Assembly: GCA_002491905.1 (NCBI GenBank)
Contig: DKWV01000011.1
Span: forward strand, 369,528-433,527
Direction of reading: 5' to 3'
Source of the DNA: Lachnospiraceae bacterium UBA7143
Lineage (GTDB): Bacteria > Bacillota > Clostridia > Lachnospirales > Lachnospiraceae
DNA length: 64,000 bases
The position numbers and the translations under genes were made by a program. Position 1 is the first letter of the stretch. Every line of letters starts with the position of its first letter. Positions 27,975 through 34,224 of the stretch are shown piece by piece. Below the pieces are notes generated by a model. The model was given only the letters and a program-made list of their open reading frames with translations, was not told the origin of the DNA and did no database searches.

Positions 27975-29065
27975 TAATATTTACCGTTAAAGATCTGCGT
28001 GATCGGGGAATCCTCCGTCAGAATCACTGTCTTATTGTCTCCCACCACACTCTCTTTCAGTGCGTCAAGAGCACGCACAAAGGAATAGAAATCTGTCTTC
28101 TCGGGATCTGCGTAAGCCCCTGACAGAATCCGCATATATTCCGCCTCGCCCTCCGCAATGGTGGCCTCCGCCTTCGCCTTGGCGTCGGAAAGCATGATGG
28201 AAACTTCCTTATCCGTCGTATTTTCGATCATTTTCGCCTCGGATTTGCCCTCCGCCGTGTACTGTGCCGCAATGTTGCCGCGCTCGGAAATCATACGGGT
28301 ATAGACCGCCTGTTTATTGTCATCCGGCAGATCCAGCTTCTTGACTTCCACTGCCACCAGTTCGATGCCGTACTGGTCCTCCACATGGTTGATCTGTCCC
28401 ATCACCTCTTCGGTCAGGGAAGTGATCTCGATCACTTCCTCCTTCCCCTCGGAAAGGTCCAGATCATTCCCGGAAAGCTCCGTGCCGCTCTCATCTACCG
28501 TAATGGTCATCTTTCCATCGCGGCTTCGGATTACCTCGTCCTGCTTCATATTGGAAATGGTATTCTTCGTGGCATTGTAGACAATGGCGTCAATACGCCC
28601 CTCGGCGTTGTGCACAGAACAGCTTAAGGTCTGGGCAAACCGCAGCGGATCCGTCACACGCCAGAGCACATAACTGTCCACGATCATGGTTTTCTTATCC
28701 GAAGTAATGACATCCGATGCCGGCAGGTCGTAAAGCAAAAGCTCCTTCGGCACGGTATCGACGGACTCAACAAAAGGCAGCTTAAAGCTTAAACCCGGCG
28801 TGGAAACCACCCTGTCCACGCGGCCAAACTGACGGATCAGCTTAAACTGGTTCTGCTTAGTCACCACCATACAATTTGCCAGCAGAAAAACAGCAATAAC
28901 GAGCAGCACGCCAAAAGCCACACCGAATTTCCTGCCGCCCTTCTTATCCTTTTTCTTCGTGCCGTCTGAATTATATCGCTCAAAATCCTTCACGTTCTGG
29001 TTCCCATTATAATGGTTCTGTGTATTTTGATTCTGAGTAAAGGGATTTCCCGTAAAATCTGCCAT
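27974..29065 (-). CDS. hflC: HflC, SPFH/prohibitin membrane protein (FtsH modulator)
   Basis: 363 aa. An N-terminal Asn/Gln-rich cytoplasmic stretch (about 1-30) and a basic run precede one TM segment (about 45-66, FGVAFGVLLVIAVFLLANCMVV), followed by an SPFH domain and a long coiled coil (SERGNIAAQYTAEGKSEAKMIEN). HflC and HflK form a large cage around the FtsH protease in other bacteria. The stop overlaps the recQ start by one base, and it begins 3 bp after hflK ends. FtsH is not in the window, so the complex is inferred from the family. Confidence 0.9.
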   Translation of the reverse strand: MADFTGNPFTQNQNTQNHYNGNQNVKDFERYNSDGTKKKDKKGGRKFGVAFGVLLVIAVFLLANCMVVTKQNQFKLIRQFGRVDRVVSTPGLSFKLPFVESVDTVPKELLLYDLPASDVITSDKKTMIVDSYVLWRVTDPLRFAQTLSCSVHNAEGRIDAIVYNATKNTISNMKQDEVIRSRDGKMTITVDESGTELSGNDLDLSEGKEEVIEITSLTEEVMGQINHVEDQYGIELVAVEVKKLDLPDDNKQAVYTRMISERGNIAAQYTAEGKSEAKMIENTTDKEVSIMLSDAKAKAEATIAEGEAEYMRILSGAYADPEKTDFYSFVRALDALKESVVGDNKTVILTEDSPITQIFNGKY

Positions 29066-29068
29066 CGT

Positions 29069-30130
29069 CTAGTCCTCCTCCTGCGTTTCTTCCATCGCGT
29101 CCTCCGCCGCATTTCCGGCTGTTCCCAAAGTCCCCGCCTCTCCCGTAACGGAAGAGCCCTCCTGCGTCACAAAACTGTCAAGCGGAAGCATAGTGGTAGT
29201 TTTTCCACCCTCCCCTTCTATGACAACTTTCACGTCGGGAAGCACATCCTCAATCGCTTCGTAGAACATACGCTTCTTCGTCACCTCTGGATACTTCGCG
29301 TACTCCTGATACATGGAATTAAAGCGGGCCGCCTGTCCGTTGGCCTCATTGATGCGCTCCTGCTTCTTCGCTTCCGCATCCTGTAAAATCTTGTCGGACT
29401 CCGCCTCCGCATTGGGAATCTGCTCGTTTCTGTATTTATTGGCATTGTTTAAGGCAGTCTCTTTGCCCTGCTTGGCCGTCTCCACTTCCTTAAAGGCGTT
29501 CTCCACCTCCGCGGTGGGCGGTGTGGCATCCTGAATCGTGATATTGACAAGCTGGATACCGATGTCGTAGGACTCCAGTTTATCCAGAATCATCTGCTTG
29601 ATATTGGACTGGATTTCATTCTTTCCCGTCGTCAGCACGCTGTCCACGCTGTAGGAACCGATGGTGGTTCTGATGCAGTTCTGGGCAATATTTTTTAATA
29701 TAAGAGCTGGATTTTCCGATGCATAAAGCGCCTTGACCGGGTCAGTCACTCTGTACTCGGCATAGAAATCCACGTAGATAAAATTGTAATCGGAAGTAAT
29801 CATCAGCGCGTCCTCGATCTCGTCATCAGCCATATCATCCACCTCATCCACCTCATCCGCCTCGTCCCGGTATCCGATATTAAATCCCTGGATCGTGGTA
29901 TTCACCTTTGTCACCGTCTGGATAAAGGGAATCTTAAAGTGAAGCCCCGGCGTGGTGACTGCCTTGGGCGAGCCAAAAGTGCAGACCACAGCCTGCTCCT
30001 CCTCCTGAATCGAGTAATAGGAATTTCCAGCGAGAATAGCCACAACGGCAAGCACCAGCACGATTTTTGCCGCCGCGAGACTCTTTCCCTTCGGAACGCC
30101 GGCTTTTTGCTCCTTTTTCTTTCCAAACAT
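29069..30130 (-). CDS. hflK: HflK, SPFH/prohibitin membrane protein
   Basis: 353 aa from the ATG at 30130 (MFGKKKEQ), which has AAAGGA about 10 nt upstream; a 17-residue longer reading would start inside the leader. One TM segment near residues 18-38 (AKIVLVLAVVAILAGNSYY) is followed by an SPFH domain (EEQAVVCTFGSPKAVTTPGLHFKIPF) and a coiled coil. An acidic insertion (DEADEVDEVDDMADDEIED, about 84-102) and an acidic C-terminal tail are distinctive. It pairs with HflC directly downstream. A promoter and a highly structured ~190-nt leader precede it. Confidence 0.9.
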   Translation of the reverse strand: MFGKKKEQKAGVPKGKSLAAAKIVLVLAVVAILAGNSYYSIQEEEQAVVCTFGSPKAVTTPGLHFKIPFIQTVTKVNTTIQGFNIGYRDEADEVDEVDDMADDEIEDALMITSDYNFIYVDFYAEYRVTDPVKALYASENPALILKNIAQNCIRTTIGSYSVDSVLTTGKNEIQSNIKQMILDKLESYDIGIQLVNITIQDATPPTAEVENAFKEVETAKQGKETALNNANKYRNEQIPNAEAESDKILQDAEAKKQERINEANGQAARFNSMYQEYAKYPEVTKKRMFYEAIEDVLPDVKVVIEGEGGKTTTMLPLDSFVTQEGSSVTGEAGTLGTAGNAAEDAMEETQEED

Positions 30131-30150
30131 ACTTTTCAGTCCTTTCTGTT

Positions 30151-30205
30151 TTACTCGCAAACCCGCGCTCCGCGCTTTCAATCCGACTCCGTCGGATGTT
30201 TGCTC
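30151..30205 (-). repeat. Palindromic 55-bp repeat, copy 1 (hflK leader)
   Basis: The copy contains an outer inverted pair GCAAAC (30157-30162)/GTTTGC (30198-30203) enclosing two small hairpins: GCGC-TCC-GCGC (30165-30175) and ATCCGAC-TCC-GTCGGAT (30181-30197). Folded, this gives a three-way junction. It differs from copy 2 at only two of 55 positions. Confidence 0.9.
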
Positions 30206-30214
30206 TCGGTTTCC

Positions 30215-30269
30215 TTACTCGCAAACCCGCGCTTCGCGCTTTCCATCCGACTCCGTCGGATGTTTGCTC
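30215..30269 (-). repeat. Palindromic 55-bp repeat, copy 2 (hflK leader)
   Basis: Second copy, offset by exactly 64 bp from copy 1, with the same outer GCAAAC/GTTTGC pair and inner GTCGGAT hairpin. The two differences (C/T and A/C) fall in a loop and between hairpins, so all stems are preserved. That pattern suggests the fold matters, or recent duplication. Confidence 0.9.
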
Positions 30270-30282
30270 GTTATACGCCGCA

Positions 30283-30319
30283 AGAAAAACAAATGCCGCT
30301 TCGCGTCGCTTGTTTTTCT
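30283..30319. other. Third hairpin in the hflK leader
   Basis: Perfect 10-bp stem AGAAAAACAA (30283-30292)/TTGTTTTTCT (30310-30319) with a GC-rich 17-nt loop containing GCTTCGCG. It would lie at the very 5' end of a transcript from the minus-strand promoter and overlaps the -35 region of the plus-strand promoter. Confidence 0.75.
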
Positions 30320-30338
30320 CCTGCAGCTATTATATTAT
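30310..30338 (+). promoter_or_regulatory. Divergent promoter for the histidine phosphatase gene
   Basis: Plus strand: TTGTTT (30310-30315), 17-nt spacer, TATTAT (30333-30338). It overlaps the minus-strand promoter, so the two directions may compete for RNA polymerase. The gene starts at 30394, about 50 nt downstream. Confidence 0.5.
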
Positions 30339-30356
30339 ATAACAGTATTGCTGCAA
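30329..30356 (-). promoter_or_regulatory. Promoter for hflK-hflC-recQ operon
   Basis: Minus strand: TTGCAG (30356-30351), 16-nt spacer, perfect TATAAT (30334-30329). Transcription would start near 30322, giving a ~190-nt leader that includes all three palindromic elements before the hflK ATG at 30130. Confidence 0.6.
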
Positions 30357-30393
30357 ATAAAAATTAAAAATTTAAGAAACGAGGCGCGAACTT

Positions 30394-31131
30394 ATGAGAA
30401 TCATATTTATCAGACACGGAGATCCCGATTATGTGAATGACTCCCTGACGGAGAAAGGCATCCGGGAGGCAAAGCTTTTGGCAAAACGGGTGGCAAAGTG
30501 GGACAATATCACGCAATTCTACTGTTCTCCTTTAGGACGGGCAAAAAAAACCGCCTCCTACTCTCTGGAAGCGGTCGGCCGTGAGGCGGTTACCTATGAA
30601 TGGATGAAGGAATTTTCCTACTTTATCGATGATCCCGTGACGGGACGCCACGGGGTGCCATGGGATTTCATGCCCGCATACTGGACCGAAATCCCAGAGA
30701 TGTACGACCGGGAGGGCTGGAAAAACACAGCGATCTACCGCTCCAACGACGCACTGCTCCCCGCCTACAACGAAGTCTGCGAGGGACTGGATGGCCTTCT
30801 GTCCTCCTACGGCTATACAAGACATAACAATTACTATCTCACAGCTCCCGCAAAAAAGGAAGACAGCACGAAGGCAGAAGATACCATCGTGATCTTCTGC
30901 CATCTGGGCGTTACCTGTATGATGTTAAGCCACCTTCTTAACATTTCGCCCGTTCTTCTTCTGCACGGGTTCTTTCTTGCCCCCACTTCCGTCACCGTCC
31001 TTGCAAGCGAGGAGCGGATGGAAAACAATGCCATATTCCGCGTACAGGTGATGGGCGATGTGACTCATCTGCTCACCGGCAATGAGCCGGTTTCCGGAGC
31101 CGGGTACTTCACGGACCCCTTTCAAGGCTGA
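30394..31131 (+). CDS. Histidine phosphatase family protein (phosphoglycerate-mutase-like)
   Basis: 245 aa. It opens with IIFIRHGDPDY, the RHG signature with catalytic His8, and has a second His in VIFCHLGVTC (about residue 171) typical of the branch. The family removes phosphate from many substrates (sugars, nucleotides, cobalamin precursors, proteins); this member's substrate cannot be told. It is cytosolic, with no signal peptide. GAGG lies 9 nt upstream of the ATG. It is a lone plus-strand gene facing the DUF1189 gene tail to tail, with only 2 bp between stops. Confidence 0.9.
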   Translation: MRIIFIRHGDPDYVNDSLTEKGIREAKLLAKRVAKWDNITQFYCSPLGRAKKTASYSLEAVGREAVTYEWMKEFSYFIDDPVTGRHGVPWDFMPAYWTEIPEMYDREGWKNTAIYRSNDALLPAYNEVCEGLDGLLSSYGYTRHNNYYLTAPAKKEDSTKAEDTIVIFCHLGVTCMMLSHLLNISPVLLLHGFFLAPTSVTVLASEERMENNAIFRVQVMGDVTHLLTGNEPVSGAGYFTDPFQG

Positions 31132-31133
31132 AA

Positions 31134-32186
31134 TCACTGCCACCCCTGCCCCATCATGGGCGCGGGGGTTGGACGATTATCCGGCAGTTTCGCTATCGCA
31201 AATCCCATAAACACAGTCGTGATGACAACCCGGAGAAGGAAGGGCACGGAAATATCCACAAAAGGTATCAGATCCAGGAACGTCACCACCACGAACATCA
31301 GCACTTTCGCATATACCGCCGTCCGAAACAGCGCTTCCCCCGGTACATGCCTGTTCATTACAGAGGCAATGAGCATCGCAAACAGCAGATAAACGGCCGC
31401 GCACAGAAAATACCAGAGCACTCTCCACAAAAAGAAAACAATATACCCCAAAACCAGAACAACCATGATAAACGGCGCCAGTTTGGTGGCGATCCATTCC
31501 CTGCTGATTTCAAAGCTGTCACCCAGATCGCTGAAATCGAGCTGCTGATACTCTCCGTTCTGCATGATGGAAATGCGGTCACGTCCAACCAGCAGCACAT
31601 CCTGGTAACCTTCATCGCCCAGCTCATCAGCATCATCATAAGTAAAGCCGTCAATATCTTCCGTCATGTACACAAGTATGTTTCCCTCATCATACAGGAA
31701 ATCTTCCTCCATATACAGTCGTCCGCCCGTCAGCTTAAATTCCGGCAGCTGCGCTGCCAGTTCTTCCATATCCACCGATGCAAACTCAGCCACCACAGAT
31801 ACAAAGGAAAGCAGCGTGGCCAAAAGCACCAGGAGCGTCACAAATCCGATCATGCTCCCGGTCTTTACCTTCACCAGCCTGTCATATAAATTCGGCACAA
31901 AGGAAAATGCAAACTGCTGAAAGATGTTAGGCGCTTTCTGCGGTTCGGAGCTGCCGCCATAATTTCCATAGCCGTTACCGCCGTAGACATTTCCCTGTTG
32001 GTAAGTATTGCCCTGTTGATAAGGGTTCCCCTGCTGATAAGCATTATTCTGTTGATAAGGGCTGCCCTGCTGATAGACACTGTTCTGTTGGTAGGCGTTC
32101 CCCTGCTGATAGGCATTATTTTGCTGATAATAATTTCCCTGCTGACAGGGGTCCGTATTTGTCTGTTGGTTATTCTGATTATCCAT
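31134..32186 (-). CDS. DUF1189-like membrane protein with YQQGN-repeat N-terminal tail
   Basis: 350 aa. Residues 1-85 are a Gln/Asn/Tyr/Gly-rich low-complexity tail containing eight hexapeptides of the form YQQ(G/N)(N/S)x (residues 20-67), like a prion-like sequence. A membrane domain follows: TM1 about 112-137, an extracytoplasmic loop with acidic residues, then four TM segments between 235 and 340. The C-terminal part fits the DUF1189 family, whose function is not known. AAAGGA precedes the ATG. The tail would be cytoplasmic and may drive self-association; that is inference. Confidence 0.8.
   Translation of the reverse strand: MDNQNNQQTNTDPCQQGNYYQQNNAYQQGNAYQQNSVYQQGSPYQQNNAYQQGNPYQQGNTYQQGNVYGGNGYGNYGGSSEPQKAPNIFQQFAFSFVPNLYDRLVKVKTGSMIGFVTLLVLLATLLSFVSVVAEFASVDMEELAAQLPEFKLTGGRLYMEEDFLYDEGNILVYMTEDIDGFTYDDADELGDEGYQDVLLVGRDRISIMQNGEYQQLDFSDLGDSFEISREWIATKLAPFIMVVLVLGYIVFFLWRVLWYFLCAAVYLLFAMLIASVMNRHVPGEALFRTAVYAKVLMFVVVTFLDLIPFVDISVPFLLRVVITTVFMGFAIAKLPDNRPTPAPMMGQGWQ
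31986..32129 (-). repeat. Eight tandem 18-bp repeats encoding YQQ(G/N)(N/S)x
   Basis: DNA-level repeats of the CTGCTGATA... type on the plus strand, each 18 bp, coding residues 20-67 of the DUF1189-like protein. The short tandem unit could expand or contract in frame. Confidence 0.85.
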
Positions 32187-32262
32187 ATTTTCCTTTCCAT
32201 TCCAAGGCGTTCTATACTGAGGAACGCATATAAAATTTCAAATTACAGTTCTATTTTGTCTT

Positions 32263-33267
32263 TCAGCGGATCCTCTCCGGAAAGCCCACTTTTTTCTGCA
32301 CCTTACGAAGGGTTTTATTGGCAAAGTACGCCGCCTTCTCACCGTTATCCTTAATCACTTTGTCAATATAATCTTTATTCTTTCCGAGCTCCTCGTATTT
32401 TTCCTGCAGGGGCTTTAACACATCCACAACGGATTCACCGACAGCCATCTTGAAGTCGCCGTATCCCCTGCCGTCGAATTCTCTCTCCGTCTCCTCCGGG
32501 GTTTTCCCCGTGCAGGCGCAGTAAATGTCAATCAGATTCCGAATACCCGGCTGCTCCTCCCTGTAGCGGACAGCGCCTTCCGAATCCGTCACCGCGCGCT
32601 TGAACTTGCGGATGATCGTGTCCGGGTCGTCCATCAGATAAATGCTGCCGTTCGGATTCTCATCCGACTTAGACATCTTCTTCTCCGGGTTCTGCAGGCT
32701 CTTGATGCTTGCCCCCGTCTTCCCCACATAGGGTTCGGGAATCGTAAATACATCGCCGTAAATGGCATTGAAACGCTGGGCAATGTCTCTGGTAATCTCC
32801 AGATGCTGCAGCTGGTCTTTGCCCACCGGCACCACATCCGCCTGATAGAGCAGGATATCCGCAGCCATCAGTACAGGGTATGTGAAAAGTCCCGCATTGA
32901 TATTGTCCGCATGCTTTGCCGCCTTGTCCTTAAACTGGGTCATGCGGTTCAGTTCACCCATATATGTGAAGCAATTCAATATCCAGGCAAGTTCTGAGTG
33001 TCCCGACACATGGGACTGGTAGTAAAGGCAGTTTTTCTCGGGATCAATCCCCGCCGCAATGTAGAGCGTGAGAAGATTTCTGGCCCTCTTTCGCAGCTCC
33101 GCCGGATCCTGCCTTATGGTAATGGAATGCAGGTCCACCACCGAATAAAAGCACTGGTACTCGTCGCAGAGAGTCACCCAGTTTTTAAGCGCTCCCAGAT
33201 AATTTCCAAGCGTAAGGTTGCCGGTTGCCTGCATACCGCTGAATAGTATCTTATTTCCGTCCAACAT
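32263..33267 (-). CDS. trpS: Tryptophanyl-tRNA synthetase
   Basis: 334 aa from the ATG at 33267 (MLDGNKILFSGMQATGN), with GGAGG 9 nt upstream; the 35 residues readable before it are leader sequence. It attaches Trp to tRNA-Trp. Class I motifs are seen: TLGNYLGAL in the HIGH position and KMSKSDENP for KMSKS. Length matches bacterial TrpRS. It has its own strong promoter and no visible T-box (the leader is too short). The next gene downstream is the DUF1189-like protein. Confidence 0.97.
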   Translation of the reverse strand: MLDGNKILFSGMQATGNLTLGNYLGALKNWVTLCDEYQCFYSVVDLHSITIRQDPAELRKRARNLLTLYIAAGIDPEKNCLYYQSHVSGHSELAWILNCFTYMGELNRMTQFKDKAAKHADNINAGLFTYPVLMAADILLYQADVVPVGKDQLQHLEITRDIAQRFNAIYGDVFTIPEPYVGKTGASIKSLQNPEKKMSKSDENPNGSIYLMDDPDTIIRKFKRAVTDSEGAVRYREEQPGIRNLIDIYCACTGKTPEETEREFDGRGYGDFKMAVGESVVDVLKPLQEKYEELGKNKDYIDKVIKDNGEKAAYFANKTLRKVQKKVGFPERIR

Positions 33268-33292
33268 AATCGTCTTCCTCCCATAATTAAAT

Positions 33293-33321
33293 AATATATC
33301 ACCGCCTCCTGTTTCCGTCAA
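33293..33321 (-). promoter_or_regulatory. trpS promoter
   Basis: Minus strand: TTGACG (33321-33316), 17-nt spacer, TATATT (33298-33293), close to consensus. The ATG is 25 nt downstream of the -10 box, leaving a leader of about 20 nt, too short for a T-box or riboswitch. Confidence 0.75.
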
Positions 33322-33341
33322 GGAACCGTCGCCAGGCAGCA

Positions 33342-33370
33342 GGAAAGGGACCGTCAGAACGATCCCTTCC
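33342..33370. other. Hairpin between the Cys-rich gene and trpS
   Basis: GGAAAGGGA-C-CGT (33342-33354) pairs with ACG-A-TCCCTTCC (33359-33370) with one mismatch and a 4-nt loop. No T-run follows on either strand, so it is a poor intrinsic terminator; it may be an mRNA 3' stabilising structure for the small gene ending at 33392. Confidence 0.4.
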
Positions 33371-33391
33371 AAAATTCATGCCATAACGTAA

Positions 33392-33631
33392 TCAGTTACT
33401 CTCTCCCTCGCATCCACAGGTAGAACCGTTCCCGCTAAAGGGCCTCTGCTCAAAGCGGGGCTCAAATCTGGAATCCTCGCACGGGCAGGGTTCCGGTTCC
33501 TGTCTGCCGCAGGGCTGTTCAGGCCTTGCACAGGGCGGTTTCGGCCTTGCGGGCTCCTCACAGCCACAGCCGCTCCGGCCCCCGTTGGCGCCGCAGAAAA
33601 GTAACAACAGTATAATCCAACAACAGTTCAT
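33392..33631 (-). CDS. Small Cys/Pro-rich exported protein of unknown function
   Basis: 79 aa. MNCCWIILLLLFCG forms a short hydrophobic N-terminus, either a membrane anchor or a signal. The rest is rich in Cys, Pro, Glu, Arg and Gly, with Cys in pairs (GCGCEE, CPCED, TCGCEGE) that could bind metal or form disulfides. AGGAG lies 10 nt before the ATG, which supports a real gene. The same bases can be read in another frame (33376-33567), but that lacks a good start. No named family is recognised. Confidence 0.7.
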   Translation of the reverse strand: MNCCWIILLLLFCGANGGRSGCGCEEPARPKPPCARPEQPCGRQEPEPCPCEDSRFEPRFEQRPFSGNGSTCGCEGESN

Positions 33632-33687
33632 AGGGTTTCATCTCCTTTTTCTCTCATACCATATCCTATGCGAGAGAAAAAGGGCGG

Positions 33688-34224
33688 TTACTTTTTTAAA
33701 ATCTTTTTACGGATATAGCGGAAGGTTTTCTCCTCCCCCTGCTCCGCCAGCATGTGCAGCAGAAATTCCAGCATCTTTTTGGTCTTTTTGTGAAGCGGAG
33801 GCGGTGTCTTGGAAGACTGGTAATAGGCCAGCGGATCCTGATCCCTGTAAGCGTCCCCGTGGTAAACCTTGCAGGCTGCCACCCGGTCCATAAACATCTC
33901 GACCACATAGCGCACAGGCATCGGCGCCGGCGCCATACCCCCCTCAATGTCCCTTGTGCTGTAGTCTATCCAGTACTCATAGTGATGCTTGTTGCGGCCT
34001 TTATGGTGAAGCCAGGCGGAGGAGTAGCCGATATCTTCCCGCTCCGCATTGTTTGGGCTTCTGTCCCCCTGATAATACTTCGCTCCCACCATAAATTCCG
34101 CCGGACTGTATTTCGACAGGTCGTGAAGAAGCCCCTGTCTGTAAAGTCCCACGCGGAAACACCCTTCCATAACCAGAAGCTTATGGTATGTGATTGTTTT
34201 AAAGTGTTCCCAGGCCTTGTTCAT
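33688..34224 (-). CDS. DUF5662 protein (HD-like)
   Basis: 178 aa, cytosolic. Conserved-looking His/Asp residues occur at KLLVMEGCFRVGLYRQGLLHDLSKYS and SSAWLHHKGRNKHHYEYW, resembling a metal-dependent phosphohydrolase-like arrangement (H...HD...H). The family has no assigned function that I know. The ATG overlaps the stop of the GlgX-like gene by one base (TGATG), so it is translated from the same message. Confidence 0.8.
   Translation of the reverse strand: MNKAWEHFKTITYHKLLVMEGCFRVGLYRQGLLHDLSKYSPAEFMVGAKYYQGDRSPNNAEREDIGYSSAWLHHKGRNKHHYEYWIDYSTRDIEGGMAPAPMPVRYVVEMFMDRVAACKVYHGDAYRDQDPLAYYQSSKTPPPLHKKTKKMLEFLLHMLAEQGEEKTFRYIRKKILKK

Noticed and set aside
30151..30269. CRISPR array
   Set aside because: Only two copies with a 9-bp spacer, internally palindromic, no cas genes nearby.
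33268..33391. Possible T-box or trp attenuator before trpS
   Set aside because: A strong promoter lies 25 nt before the ATG, leaving no room; the hairpin upstream has no T-box features.
33376..33567. Overlapping frame inside the small Cys-rich gene
   Set aside because: It lacks an RBS at its ATG, while the 79-aa frame has AGGAG at proper spacing and a sensible hydrophobic start.
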